Counted from the first letter of the stretch, positions 50,830 to 61,629 are shown. The stretch is DNA of 64,000 nucleotides from Melanopsichium pennsylvanicum (GCA_900208305.1 OAPG01000001.1:2418001-2482000), one strand, 5' to 3'. Notes: generated by a model not told the origin, from the letters alone. Made by a program: numbers and translations.

Positions 50830-52449
50830 TTAGAATCCGAGACTTGCTCGAAGTTCTTCTTCGAGGTTTTGATGTTTGCCATGATTGTTATCGTTGAGGT
50901 TGTCGAGGTTGTTTGTCTCTAGAACTGTGGTAGCAGATTTGTTTGCCACGTCTTGGAGGAAAGCTTTTACGCCAAGTTTTTGTGAGTTGTACTGCAACCC
51001 AATTTTTTCCAACTGGTTTGTACACCTATTGCAAATGCAAGGGCCGAAACAATAATCCCTGTAGAGTAGCAATTGTCTTCTACCCAAATTGGAATTATTT
51101 TTCAAATCGATATAAGATATAACCAACTCTTCACCTTTTTCAATCTCCCTCAATGCCAAAGCTGCAACTTGCATGGATGAAAGAATGCCTCGATTAGGTA
51201 CATGTCGAATCTCAACATTTGGAGAACAACTATGATTCAGAAAAGAATGGAGTGAATACAGTCCTCCAAATTTTTCCATGTTGATGTTGGCTTTTCCGAT
51301 GAGTTTTAGAAATGTATTTGGGTCGAATAGATCTTTGATCTGAGATTTGCGCGATTTCACCTTGTAAATGAGATCATGATCAACGACGAATGGGGATGAT
51401 GTGGATGAAGTGATGGTGGTGTTGTGATTGGTCAAGTCTTTTGAGATGGTGCGAGATGGGTGGTATGGATCCAAAGCAGCCCTCAAAGCTTCGTGTGCAG
51501 TATTGAGCAATGTGGTAAAAGATTCCTTTTCTGTAGTCCATCCAGGATTACGTGTCCTTCGTTCGAGTTCGGAAACCGTTGCAAACGACGAAAGGCGTGA
51601 GAAAATCGTTTCAAAATCGCCAAACTCCTTCACCATATCCTCTGCGTTACTTTCATCACATTTCCTTCTCCCCGCACCTACATTATTAGACTTGTTTGAA
51701 GCCGACCTATTGATGATATTATTGTAGTACGGAGTGAGCGACATCAACAACCTAGCTAATGATCTTGCAACACAATGCAGAGATTGCCATTTGGAACCTG
51801 AAATGACTTGCATTAATTGTTTGACTGCTTGACCATTGGGTCCGCCTGTACACAGCAAACCATGGTGGGTGGCCATGGCGGTTTGATGACAAGCGCTCGT
51901 GCAAAATCTGTACTTGCAAGTTTTACAGTTCTTGATCGCCAATTGAACGGGTGCCGAAGAAACGGGTAAGAAGCATTGTGCACATAATTCACCCGAGCAG
52001 ACTTGGTCCAAAGCCTCTGGTGGAGGTGTAGCAATGTATGCCTGTTCTGTGAACAAAAGTTCACCAGTAGTGAATTTTCGAGTGGAGACGAGACCTTTGC
52101 CTTTGACAGAGTCAAAGTAGACACCGCGAATACCAGCTGGGATTGAGATGGAGTCGTCAATAAAAGATTTGGGTACTCCAGCCGAAGTTTTGCTTTTGTT
52201 CTTCTTCTTGCTGCCTCCACCGCCCGAGTTCGAAGCAGCAGCAGCGGTGGTGGTAGAACTGGTGGAAGGAGGGGACAAGATGTTGTTCTTGGTAAGAATG
52301 GATTGAAATTTTTTAGCGGAAACATCGGTCCAGTCGTTTTCAAGCTCTAGCGTCGCAAGTAAGCGAGCGAAGTCCGGGTCATCCGCAGAGCTGATTTTGA
52401 GATGGGTTTTAACGGCATCTACGATCTGGGCTTCGGAAGGGACGACCAT
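50830..52449 (-). CDS. SET5: SET-domain methyltransferase, Set5/SMYD-like
   Basis: A 539-residue protein from the ATG at 52449 (MVVPSEAQIVDAV). The frame is open 41 codons further to an ATG at 52572, but that part sits next to a GT repeat and looks noncoding. The SET domain is split, as in SMYD proteins: an N-terminal part with GKGLVSTRKFTTGELLF, an inserted Cys/His zinc region (CAQC, CKTCKYRFC, CHQTAMATHH), then FLNHSCSPNVEIRH (about 403-415), EELVISYID and the post-SET CFGPCICNRC (about 468). Yeast Set5 methylates histone H4 on Lys5, 8 and 12; its vertebrate relative is SMYD5. All cofactor-binding motifs are present, so activity is likely. The substrate is inferred from family only. It converges with NST1. 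Confidence 0.85.
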   Translation of the reverse strand: MVVPSEAQIVDAVKTHLKISSADDPDFARLLATLELENDWTDVSAKKFQSILTKNNILSPPSTSSTTTAAAASNSGGGGSKKKNKSKTSAGVPKSFIDDSISIPAGIRGVYFDSVKGKGLVSTRKFTTGELLFTEQAYIATPPPEALDQVCSGELCAQCFLPVSSAPVQLAIKNCKTCKYRFCTSACHQTAMATHHGLLCTGGPNGQAVKQLMQVISGSKWQSLHCVARSLARLLMSLTPYYNNIINRSASNKSNNVGAGRRKCDESNAEDMVKEFGDFETIFSRLSSFATVSELERRTRNPGWTTEKESFTTLLNTAHEALRAALDPYHPSRTISKDLTNHNTTITSSTSSPFVVDHDLIYKVKSRKSQIKDLFDPNTFLKLIGKANINMEKFGGLYSLHSFLNHSCSPNVEIRHVPNRGILSSMQVAALALREIEKGEELVISYIDLKNNSNLGRRQLLLYRDYCFGPCICNRCTNQLEKIGLQYNSQKLGVKAFLQDVANKSATTVLETNNLDNLNDNNHGKHQNLEEELRASLGF

Positions 52450-52580
52450 GATGCGCGAAGAAGTTGCACCGTTATCGAAGCGCAATTGGGATAGATGAAC
52501 GTCCGGTGTGGGTACACGTATGGTAGAACAGATCGAAAGAAGTAACTTCACCACGGTTTGACATGCATCCACGCACAGTG

Positions 52581-52632
<52 letters not shown>

Positions 52633-52995
52633 AGTAACGGCGGTATCCGAGCGATTCTAGTCTCCTTGTCGGATTTTCAAGTTTCTTCCTGCTGCATCCA
52701 TTTTTTCGCAGCCAATTCCCGTTTCCCGATCTCTTCAAGCTTCGAAGGTGTTCATTCAGAGCTCACTTCATCCTCTCGGATACAAACGATTTCTTGAAAG
52801 CAGTCTAAAGCTATGGAAATTTCAGAAGCACAAATACTACTACACAACACAGGAAACAAATCATGACTCCTTTGAATTTGATCATACCACGAGTTCGGCG
52901 GCACAGCAGGGTTTGGTGGATGCTTACGACAGGGTTTTCGGGACTGACTGCGACTGAAGAGAGCGTGCGGAAGGACATTGACATGCGCGATGCGT
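52450..52995. promoter_or_regulatory. Upstream region of the SET5-like gene
   Basis: 546 bp between two minus-strand genes. It carries the (GT)24 microsatellite at 52583-52630, about 135 bp upstream of the chosen SET5 start, and the 3' UTR of the SR-type gene near 52995. Confidence 0.5.
52583..52630. repeat. (GT)24 microsatellite
   Basis: Perfect 48-bp dinucleotide run in the SET5-like promoter. This is the longest pure simple repeat in the window. Confidence 0.96.
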
Positions 52996-53853
52996 CTACT
53001 CTAACCCAGATCCAGAAGCTGTACCGGCTTCCTCGGCCTTCTTCTCCTCAGCCTTGCTTTCCTCAGCATCTCCAGCGTTGTCAGCGGCACCGTTGGCCCC
53101 TTCATCCATGCCGTCGGCGTCCCTGGGCGCATCTTCAACGCCGTCGTCTTGAGCAGCAGCAGCAGCATCGTCACCATTGCGCTCTTCTCGCATCTCGGCA
53201 TCATCATCGGCCCTCCTCGATTCCTCGCCCCTTCTGCTGTCTTCCGGGTAATCCGCATTATCATCCCGTCTCCTAGGCCCAGGCGACGCTTCTCTCCTCT
53301 TGGCAGCCCTGATTCTAGCCCTCTCTTCCGCTGCTCGGTCCGCCTCTTCTTCTTCCTCCTTGGTCAATTTGGGCCTGGGAGGCGGGGGAGGGGGAACATC
53401 ATCTCTCCTCCTCTCATTCCTGTCATCACGAACTCCCTTACCACCGTACGAGGGGGGAGGGGGAGGGCCACGAGAAGGCCCATCGAATCGCCAGTTTGCC
53501 GAGGGGGCATTCTTTGCAAACTGAATAGAAATCTCGTTGCGGCCGAAGCGCATGCCATGCATGTCACGGAAGGCTGCATCAGCATCTCGGGGGTCCTCAT
53601 ATTCGATAAAGGCGTATGGGGTGGCAGTGGCCGATTTCAATGCGGGGATATCGCAGCGAATTAGGGGACCCATTCGTTCGAACTCGTATGCAAGATCCTT
53701 AGCGCGCATATTCGGAGGAAAGCCGGCGACGAAGAGAGTAGTGGGCGGAGCACGATCTCGTCCTCCACCACGACCTCCACGAGGTGGGCCACCACGGGGG
53801 CGATCGTCGCGCTCGTCGCGGTCGTAACCTCGATCGTAGCCTCTGCTAGACAT
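52996..53853 (-). CDS. SR-type RNA-binding protein with one RRM
   Basis: A 285-residue protein. An Arg/Gly/Asp-rich head (RGG-like, residues 1-36) precedes a single RRM at about 38-114, with RNP2 LFVAGF and RNP1-like YAFIEYED. The tail is Arg/Asp/Glu-rich (RRDD, RER) with Pro runs, then an acidic Ala/Glu/Asp end. This is the build of SR-like splicing factors such as fission yeast Srp1 or small SRSF proteins, which bind exonic RNA and recruit the spliceosome in the nucleus. The tail has more RD/RE than RS dipeptides. It is head-to-head with the Tra2-like gene across 809 bp. An mRNA export or stability role is the alternative. Confidence 0.8.
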   Translation of the reverse strand: MSSRGYDRGYDRDERDDRPRGGPPRGGRGGGRDRAPPTTLFVAGFPPNMRAKDLAYEFERMGPLIRCDIPALKSATATPYAFIEYEDPRDADAAFRDMHGMRFGRNEISIQFAKNAPSANWRFDGPSRGPPPPPSYGGKGVRDDRNERRRDDVPPPPPPRPKLTKEEEEEADRAAEERARIRAAKRREASPGPRRRDDNADYPEDSRRGEESRRADDDAEMREERNGDDAAAAAQDDGVEDAPRDADGMDEGANGAADNAGDAEESKAEEKKAEEAGTASGSGLE

Positions 53854-54662
53854 GATAGGAGTGCCGAGGCGGTTTGGTCGGTCGTTGAGAAAGATGTCGG
53901 AGCGATGACTTGGTTTCTACTAGCCGTGTTAGTCAGGATTCTGTGTTGGCTTTGGGATGCAGCGATGTTGCTCGTGCGGAAACGGTGGTGGATGGGAGGT
54001 AGGAACAGTGAAAGTGACGGTCCTGTAGGTTAGACTTGGAGGTTGCACTTGGATGCCGCACTTCGAAAAACAACAACGACTCACTGCGTCTGCGCAAACG
54101 GAATTCTCCACCCACAAGCCTTGGATGCAGGCCGAGCGCGGGTGCGGAACTTAGTCTCAATCAATAAGCTCCTCTCAGCTTGCAGCTCTTGCCTTCTCGA
54201 GTGCAATTTGAGACCAAAAAGCGCGAAGAGATTTTAGAGGAAGAATTTCTGAAAACCCTGTTCAATTCTTCGCGGTGTGGCGATTTCGCACGGGCTTCCT
54301 GCACTTTTCCCCAGAGCTAGCAAAAATCAAAGAATTTCTTTGCACACTTTGGCTGTGTGATCGATTTGAATCGTTGAAAAGAGCTGGAAAAAAGCGTGCA
54401 AGTCTAACAACTTGAAAAAAGAATGCGGGAAAAGGGCGGCGATGCCGTAGATTGAAGGCAGATGCCAACTCCACCTCGTCTTGGTCGACATCAACTTGTC
54501 TTCGGAACATCACATCCACCCGACGCACAGCACTTCAGTGATCCTTGTCAGCTATCGGCAAAGCCGTTCCACTAATTTCTGCTCAGCTTCGGACAGATAC
54601 CGTTTTCTCTCACGCCACGTCGCAACACATCACACCCGTCACTTGCTTGAACCTAGCCCAAC
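53854..54662. promoter_or_regulatory. Divergent promoter between two splicing-factor genes
   Basis: 809 bp between the ATG of the SR-type gene (53853, minus) and the ATG of the Tra2-like gene (54663, plus). No TATA box or clear shared motif was recognised. Both transcripts must start here, so shared regulation is plausible. Confidence 0.45.
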
Positions 54663-56558
54663 ATGGCGGATACCGATGGTACGTTTCACGACAATTTCGC
54701 CTTGAATCCTCCCGCCTCACAATCACCTACGCCCTTCCTGCATCCGCCTTGATCAGGTTCGCACTTCGCCTCTATCTTAATCTCATCGATTCTCGCTGTG
54801 CGGCTGTCACCCTGCTTTTCTCTGGCGTATCGCATTCACTAGTGGCACATCAGCACACAGTTTCTTGAGTTTTAACTGGTCACAGCTCCTCTTGGCTTAG
54901 GACGCTCGACCATGCTGCGCTTCCCCTCCTATCAACGTCGAACCGCCACCAAGTGTAGCTGTCTCATTTTTTATCGCGTCTCCCTGCCTCCCAGCAACGC
55001 AGCCCCTCCTTGAAATGACAGGGAATCACTCAAGCTGCCGAGCTTCTTGACGTTCGCGTTGGTGTGACAACGTCGCCTAGCTATTCGAGACGGGTTTTCA
55101 GCCTCTTTGCTCAGCCTTCTGATTAGTTCGGCTCCTTGTCCAGTCGACGTCCAAGCGCTATCTTTGATCTCATCATCTCCGTTCCGCCTTGACCTCTTAC
55201 CATTTTTTCCTTTCCAGCATCCGCTCATGCTCACGACTAACGCCGCTCATCCGCCTTCGCTTTCTTTGTCGGACTAACACGCCTCGACACAACAGCACAG
55301 CAATGGAACGCCGACGCAGCCCGTGACGCCGCACGCGAGACCGACAGTGCTCCTTGGAACGGCGGCCGAAGCCCCTCGCCTCGGGGCGCCGCTACTCCCC
55401 CTCGACGTGAGCGCGAGCGTTCTCGATCGCCCATGCGCAACGGCGATGAGGATCGCAACCGGTATGTCAACTTCACTTTTGGCTTTTTGCGCCGTGAAAC
55501 TTAGTCGACTTCTAGCTGACTTTTATTCGTGGATGGAAATTCCACGCATCAAATTGCAGTGCTTTCCGTGGCAACGGCAATGATGGCAACGACAACAACC
55601 CCGGCAACAATCTTCACGTATCGGGTCTCAGCAACCGCACCTCTGACCGCGATCTTGAGGATGCTTTCGGCAAGTATGGAGCTGTACGTATCGGAAAGGC
55701 TATCAACATTGCTCGGCAGCAGTATCAGCAACTGACCCCCAATCGCTACATTCATTACATCACGGTATACCTTTGTTGCATGTCCTTTGATTCGCGCCAA
55801 CACAGATCCAGAGAGCGCAAGTCATGTACGACCCTCACAGCCGCGAGCCTCGAGGATTCGCCTTCGTCACCTTTGAAAAGGCCGAAGACGCTGAAGCAGC
55901 CATCACCGCTATGAACGGAACCGAATTCCTTGGCCGCAAAATCACTGTTGACAAGGCTCGTCGTGGTCGCGCGCGCACTCCTACACCTGGACGCTACTTT
56001 GGTCCCCCCAAGAAAGGTCGTGAAGGCGGTCCTCCTGGTCACTACGGTGGCGGAGGCGGCGGTTACGGCCGTGGCCCACCTCGTGGCGGCTACGGCGATG
56101 ACCGCTACGGCGGAATGCCTCCCCGTGGCTATCCTCCGGCATACCCTCCCCGCGATCCATATGACCGTTACGGCCCCCCTCCCGGAGGTCGTCCCTTCTC
56201 TCCCCCACCTATGAGAGGTGATCCCTATGCAGACAGATACGGTCGTGGACCCCCTCCTGTTCGTGATTACCTGCCTCGTGGAGGTGACAGAGACTACCTT
56301 CCCCCTCCTCCTAGGGGTGGACCCATGGACTACCCTCCAAGGGGTGATTTCCCTCCCCGTGGTCCTCCTGGTGACTACCCCCCGCCCAGAGGTTACAGGG
56401 ACATGAGCCCTCCCCCCCCTCGAGGCGGGAGATATGACGATCTTCCACCTCCCCCTCCTCGCGGTGCCGGCGGTCCTGCTGGAAGGTATCCCGACGGTCC
56501 TTCCAGGCCGAGGTATGACGGCGGCGGCGCTCCCGGTGGACCTCCTCGTCGCTACTAG
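54663..56558 (+). CDS. Transformer-2 (Tra2)-like splicing factor; four exons
   Basis: I assemble exons at 54663-54678, 55296-55461, 55560-55683 and 55806-56558, giving 352 residues. All introns are GT-AG (donors GTACGT, GTATGT, GTACGT; acceptors CAG). Intron 1 has a CTAAC branch-point match at 55274-55278. The N-terminus has a short RS/RE region (RRERERSRSP). The single RRM (about 77-153) reads LHVSGLSNRTSDRDLEDAF, YGAIQRAQVMYD, RGFAFVTFE, close to Tra2 proteins. It is followed by the Tra2-like linker RARTPTPGRY. The tail of about 180 residues is Gly/Pro/Arg/Tyr-rich (PPRG repeats) instead of the second RS domain of animal Tra2. Tra2 proteins bind GAA-rich exonic enhancers. Intron 1 is 617 nt, against 98 and 122 for the others. 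Confidence 0.85.
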
Positions 56559-56826
56559 GCTCGAATTCTGGCAGACACAACAGCAGTTCGGGCAAGAGTC
56601 GCTTTCTAAGATCACGTTCATGTTATAGTACAAACACGCCTCCATTTACATGAAGTTCAAACACTTTCAAATTAAGATCCTTGACCGGGATCGTTCCATG
56701 GTGCATTGGTGATGGATGACAATCTATGAAGTGTGGATGCGATGCATATGCTGAGGAAATGAATGCTTATCATGGTGAGAAGCGAAGGATATGTTTGTTG
56801 ACGAAGGAAGGATGCTGACAGAAGCT
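56559..56826. other. Short convergent 3' gap
   Basis: 268 bp between the Tra2-like stop and the exportin stop. Presumably 3' UTRs. Confidence 0.5.
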
Positions 56827-59800
56827 TTAGCGGATTCTGATGTGAGCTCTCCATTTGGGAAGTTTTTGTTTGGATTGGTGAATCCATTCGGCGTCGTCTT
56901 GACCGAGTGGACCTAGTGCTGATTCTAGGAGTTGTGTAGCTGCCTGATGGAATTGCTGTGTGTTATGTGCTCCTTGTGCTGCTTTTGTCAATGGTGTACC
57001 CAAGTCGGTGGTTTTGGATACCTTAATCAGACTGGATAGAGCGAACAAAGAAGTCCAAAATAGGGTTGAACACAACGGTTCTGCCAATACCAGACGCAAT
57101 ACTGCTGCGAGACATGCATGCAATGCAGCTACGAGGTTCGGATAGTTGCAAGGAGGATTAAAATGTTGTTGAACCACTTTGGAAAAAGTGACGATGGATT
57201 CCAACCCTAATTGGGCCGTTTCGTTTTCGTCCATCTTGATACATAGTGAGAGTGATTCGACTGCTTTCTCCAGCAGCGTTGCCGTTGTCGCCGTTGTTGT
57301 TGTTGTTGGTGATGACGACGAAAAAGACGATTGAGTGGTGTGAGAAGCTAGTAGGATCAGACGAGTAGAAAAAAGACTAAAGATGCAACTCGTAAGTTTA
57401 CCCAATCCTGGTCTAAGTCGGGGTACAGACAAAGGTTCAGGTGAATCAAGAAGCGAGAGAATGTGTTGGAAACCAATCAAACAAACATCCGAGGTTTTGC
57501 TAGATTGCAATTCCAAATTCGCATCCGATCCTCCATCGTCTACTCCAGCTCTACAAGATCCCGACAGCTCCGAAAGCAACTCGACCAACAGACACAAACC
57601 TTCGTATGGTGTATCGTCATCCAGGGGTGAACCACTTGCTTCCGAAGTGAGTAAAAGATGTGTCTTTTTCTTGCCCGCTCGAGTCTCTCCTTGCAATGCC
57701 TGCATCAAATCCCAAACTGCCCGGTTCAGACCCATAACAATAAACGGTTCTGCACCAAAGTCCAGTTCCAGACTCACACTGAGAGTGTGATGCAACCGAA
57801 GAATGGACACAGCGATCTCGGATCGCGTATCGTAAATGCGACAAAGCTGCGAAAAGGCATTAAAGAAGTTGGCAATGAATCCGTACACGGTCTCTGCCGA
57901 ATTCGGTTGAATGGAAGAAGCTAATCCCTCGAGCATGTCCAGTGATGTCTGTACTGCAGATATCACATCTGAGCGCTGCGAGATGGATGCAAAATCAGGT
58001 TGGGACAGAAGCGCACCAAAACGGGTTTCGATGGAAGCGGTGATCTGTTTGAAATAGAATTCGGCAGAGCGCTCGGTAGGGGCGTTGGTGTGAGTCGCAC
58101 CAGAGTAAATGCAGCTTACGACCGAGGCGATGAGTGCTCCGTGGGTGTTGGCAGGCAGATGATCAAGGCGAGAAATGATGCCAGAAACGAGCTTCTCCAT
58201 AGATGGCACCTGCAGCAGCTGGATCATGATTCCGCTAGAACGCGTGAAAGCGGAAAGAACTTGTGCAAGCTGGAGAAGCACGTCAGAGTCGGACATCCAA
58301 AGTTGGAGGTTTTCCGAGAGTCGCTCAAGGAGAAAGTTCAGGGTTTCTCGTCCGGCTTGATCGCCAAATGCTCGCTGGATCGCGGCGTTGGTTGCGAAAC
58401 CAGACCGCTCATCGATGAGAAGGAACGACGAGGTCCATCGGCCAGTGAACCACAAGAGCGTTTCAGTCACTTGCGGACTGGTCGCTTCGACAGATGCTGG
58501 ACCAAAAGCAGAAAGATGCTGGAAAAGATGCATACCCAGCTGCATGATGAGGACTACAGCAGGATCTTCCGGCTCGGCGATGGCTGTGATCTCGCTGGGC
58601 ACCTCGGGCGTTTCACCGCGAGTATCGTCGGCAAGAACGTGGCCTGCAATCAAGACAAGCCAGTGAATCTGCTCCCAAGTCTGGCCCATCTCGACATCCG
58701 TGAAAGTAGCTTGCCGCTGCGACTTTGCCACGAGCTTGTTGCATAGAGGCTGAGCCAACTGATGCAAGGCGCGGAGGTTGTCTGCTGCTGAGGTACGCGC
58801 TAGAATGGCTATGGTGATCAGCTGATCGGAATAGACGTCTCGATCCTTGGCATTAACCTCTTCGACTTCCGACATGTCGTCTTCTCCATTGACGATGGAC
58901 GCTGCTTCGAGGCGTCCCGTAATATAAGGTGCAAACACTTGATCCCGGATGCTGCCATGAACGGTTCTGGCAAAGACTTGCACGTTGGTGTCCTGAGCAT
59001 TGGTGGCATCCTGCTGTCGAAGCGAGGTGATGAGAGCTTGCCAGCAGGCCAAGAGGACGTCGACGGTGTCCTCGGTCAAAACGGCAAGATCGTCTTCTTC
59101 ATCCGTGTCCTTATGACGGTGGAACGCCAGCCCAAAGATGTGCTTCCCGAGCGTAGATAGGGACGTGATGAAGGAGAAGCTGCCTTGAGCTCCAGCATCG
59201 ACCTGCAAAGATGCAGCCAGGATCTGCAGTGGTATGACAGAGGCGATGATCTGGAATGCCTGTGCCAAGAAGAGCATCGAGTTGCCGCGGGCCGAAAGAA
59301 TCTGTGACGGTGAGGCGATTTCCTCGTCGACTAGAGATTGGATCGTGGCGCAGAGGCGCTTTGTTCGAGACACAAGCAGGGGCACGTGCTGAGGCCTTTG
59401 AGACTGCGGCATGAAGCTGCAAGTCGACAGGATGCACTGTCGGAGGCGATGAACCGAGAACGAGATGTCTCGACTGGCCATGGCAGTGGATTGCAAGCGG
59501 AGGCCAAATTGGTAAGCTGTGGCGAGAAGCGAGACGACATCATCTGAAAGCAACACAGGGATGAACGAATCGGGGACGTGCTGGGTTCGAAGCGTCTTCC
59601 TGCCTTGAGAGGAATGAGAATCTGCATTTGGTTCGTCGTCCTCGTCAATACCGGAGGCCAATACTGCATCCTCGTGCTGCGAGCGTGACTGTTGCTGCCA
59701 TGCGGTGGAAGTGAAAGGGTCGAAGCGAGTGAAAGTCCAGCCAAGGAGTTTTTCCGTGGCTGACGCAGCCTGGAAAAAGAGCGTGTGACGCCAAGAGTCG

Positions 59801-60660
59801 GTACTGGTAGATGCAGTTCCGTCCGAGATGGTATTGTAGAGTAGCTGAAAGACCGCAGTCATTAGACCAGCGAGAACGTGGTTCTGTATGAGAGACTTGC
59901 ACTGTCGGTGTTGGAGCAGATTGAGGCCAACGGCAGAGCCTGGAATTGCGGGTTTTGAAGACGACTGAGTGGGCTGAACGCGAGTTCGATCTGAGGAAGA
60001 GTCAAAGACATCGTTTGCACTTGTGAGAATGAACTCGTCGACCACAGCACGGACGAGACCAAGGCCGGTGACGATGCGGGCTAGCGCAACTGCAGATTCG
60101 GCAGCATCGGCGGGCCATGGAGTCGGAAGTGCCAAGAGACTGGAAAGCTGCGTGTTGAGGAGGCCAACATGGGATTCGGTGACAGTGTCCAAGGCAAAGT
60201 CGGTGCCGGCCTCTTGACCTACTTGCTGAGCCAATTCGAGTCCGAGAAGACGTTTCTCTACTGCGATGGCCGTCTGAAAGGCACGGGAGCGGAGATACTG
60301 AGGCCAAGTTGAATTTGGGTCATGAGATCGCGAAGATTGTTCGCTGTGGGAGACGCAAAAGTGAAGGAGAAAGTCGCGAAGTAGGGAAAGGGATGCGACG
60401 CCTTGACTCGGCTGCTGCGTGGCTAGTGAGGGGAGCACAAAGAGCACGGCGTTAAGCGACTGAAAGAGGACGAGTGGATCGTGCGAGTTTTGGAGAGCAA
60501 AACAGGCGTAGTCAAGGGCACCTTCGGATTGGCGAAGGGCGAGAAAAGTAGCTTCACCTCTGGCTCTGAGCTGTGGATCTGGGTTGGTGAATTGGGAGGA
60601 TGCCTGATGAATTGAAGCTAAAGCCTCTTGTAAGTGCGGATTGGGAGCGACAAGGGACAT
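56827..60660 (-). CDS. Importin-beta-family exportin, probably exportin-4-like
   Basis: A 1277-residue all-helical protein from the ATG at 60660 (MSLVAPNPHLQEAL). The frame extends 52 codons upstream through a His/Ser-rich, unconserved stretch, so the internal Met is preferred. The first 200 residues look like an importin-beta N-terminal region: FTNPDPQLRARGEATFLALRQS, then CFALQNSHDPLVLFQSLNAV, a Leu-rich LLRDFLLHFCV, and LRSRAFQTAIAVEKRLLGLE. The FQSLNAV / LRDFLL / AVEKR order is that of exportin-4 and exportin-7, which carry cargo (for XPO4, eIF5A and Smad3) from nucleus to cytoplasm with RanGTP. The rest is HEAT-like helices without obvious insertions. Exportin-7 or RanBP17 type is the alternative. 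It is divergent from the Mei2-like gene. Confidence 0.65.
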   Translation of the reverse strand: MSLVAPNPHLQEALASIHQASSQFTNPDPQLRARGEATFLALRQSEGALDYACFALQNSHDPLVLFQSLNAVLFVLPSLATQQPSQGVASLSLLRDFLLHFCVSHSEQSSRSHDPNSTWPQYLRSRAFQTAIAVEKRLLGLELAQQVGQEAGTDFALDTVTESHVGLLNTQLSSLLALPTPWPADAAESAVALARIVTGLGLVRAVVDEFILTSANDVFDSSSDRTRVQPTQSSSKPAIPGSAVGLNLLQHRQCKSLIQNHVLAGLMTAVFQLLYNTISDGTASTSTDSWRHTLFFQAASATEKLLGWTFTRFDPFTSTAWQQQSRSQHEDAVLASGIDEDDEPNADSHSSQGRKTLRTQHVPDSFIPVLLSDDVVSLLATAYQFGLRLQSTAMASRDISFSVHRLRQCILSTCSFMPQSQRPQHVPLLVSRTKRLCATIQSLVDEEIASPSQILSARGNSMLFLAQAFQIIASVIPLQILAASLQVDAGAQGSFSFITSLSTLGKHIFGLAFHRHKDTDEEDDLAVLTEDTVDVLLACWQALITSLRQQDATNAQDTNVQVFARTVHGSIRDQVFAPYITGRLEAASIVNGEDDMSEVEEVNAKDRDVYSDQLITIAILARTSAADNLRALHQLAQPLCNKLVAKSQRQATFTDVEMGQTWEQIHWLVLIAGHVLADDTRGETPEVPSEITAIAEPEDPAVVLIMQLGMHLFQHLSAFGPASVEATSPQVTETLLWFTGRWTSSFLLIDERSGFATNAAIQRAFGDQAGRETLNFLLERLSENLQLWMSDSDVLLQLAQVLSAFTRSSGIMIQLLQVPSMEKLVSGIISRLDHLPANTHGALIASVVSCIYSGATHTNAPTERSAEFYFKQITASIETRFGALLSQPDFASISQRSDVISAVQTSLDMLEGLASSIQPNSAETVYGFIANFFNAFSQLCRIYDTRSEIAVSILRLHHTLSVSLELDFGAEPFIVMGLNRAVWDLMQALQGETRAGKKKTHLLLTSEASGSPLDDDTPYEGLCLLVELLSELSGSCRAGVDDGGSDANLELQSSKTSDVCLIGFQHILSLLDSPEPLSVPRLRPGLGKLTSCIFSLFSTRLILLASHTTQSSFSSSSPTTTTTATTATLLEKAVESLSLCIKMDENETAQLGLESIVTFSKVVQQHFNPPCNYPNLVAALHACLAAVLRLVLAEPLCSTLFWTSLFALSSLIKVSKTTDLGTPLTKAAQGAHNTQQFHQAATQLLESALGPLGQDDAEWIHQSKQKLPKWRAHIRIR

Positions 60661-61629
60661 TTTGATGAGCTCTGACAGCCCGCAGAGCACTTGTCCACAA
60701 GGATGTGATAAGAAATTTGTTAATGAGAGCTCAGCGAAAAAGGTAGCGACCAGAAGCGATGACAGATGATAATGATAGTGATGATGAGTATAACGAGAGA
60801 GTTGCGGGCTGTGCACGAATGCTGCTTATTTTGTTGTCACACAGCAACAGTACAGTAGTATGGTGTGTTGTGCTACAGTAAGTAAGAGAGTGGGATTGTG
60901 ATTGTGATTGTGATTGGAACATGAAAAGTGATTTCTAAGAAGAATTCATGATCCACAATTCTGTGATTCACGTATTCATGTGATTCACTTTGCATCTTAA
61001 CGGCGTTCAAGCCGGCAAATCTTGAATCGCATCTGGCTGGCTAATTCAAAGTTCCCGATCTAGCGATTTCAGCATTTCTCAACGATTAGAAAAAGGCTCA
61101 GTCTCGAAAATCACAATCACGAATAACGAATCGGTCAAAACGATTTTGTGATAATTTTGTGTTGAAAATGCTCTCTCTCTCTCTCATCTCTGGCTCGGCC
61201 TCTCCTCTCTCTTTCCGAAACACGAACCGTCTGCACCTCTCTACAAAACAACTTGAAATCGTATCCATCCTTCTTTCTCCTCATCAACCACGGATCCACA
61301 ATTTCTGAACAAACAACTGCGCCTGAGATCATTCTTAGCGCATCATTTCTCTCAAGACTCCGGTTTTCATCCACAACTCCTTTCGCTATTTGGCATACAC
61401 GGTTGCATCGTCGCCGTTTCTTTCCATCTCCTTGAGACTTTCGCCGTCCTCTGAGATCGTTCGGTTTGGCTCTCTCGTCCTTGAGTGAGCTTTCTGAGCT
61501 TTTGAGCTGCATCAGCCTCTGAGCTCATCTTCGCCTGTCTTGGCACACCCTTCGAACGACTCCTCCTTCTTTGAACTACGCAACATTACACGGATCCGCA
61601 TCTTCTCGAACAAGCCCTTGATTTGAGTC
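60661..61629. promoter_or_regulatory. Divergent promoter region of the exportin and Mei2-like genes
   Basis: 969 bp between two head-to-head starts. It contains a GATTGT hexamer repeat (60894-60917), several ATTCATG/TGTGATTCAC-like words near 60945-60990 and a short CT repeat near 61171-61183. The final 400 bp are pyrimidine-rich and probably the leader of the Mei2-like gene. Confidence 0.45.
60894..60917 (+). repeat. Hexanucleotide GATTGT repeat
   Basis: Three GATTGT units followed by GATTGG, inside the divergent promoter. Confidence 0.85.

Noticed and set aside
60661..60816. 52-codon upstream extension of the exportin
   Set aside because: His/Ser-rich and unlike the start of importin-beta proteins; the Met at 60660 begins the helical repeat region.
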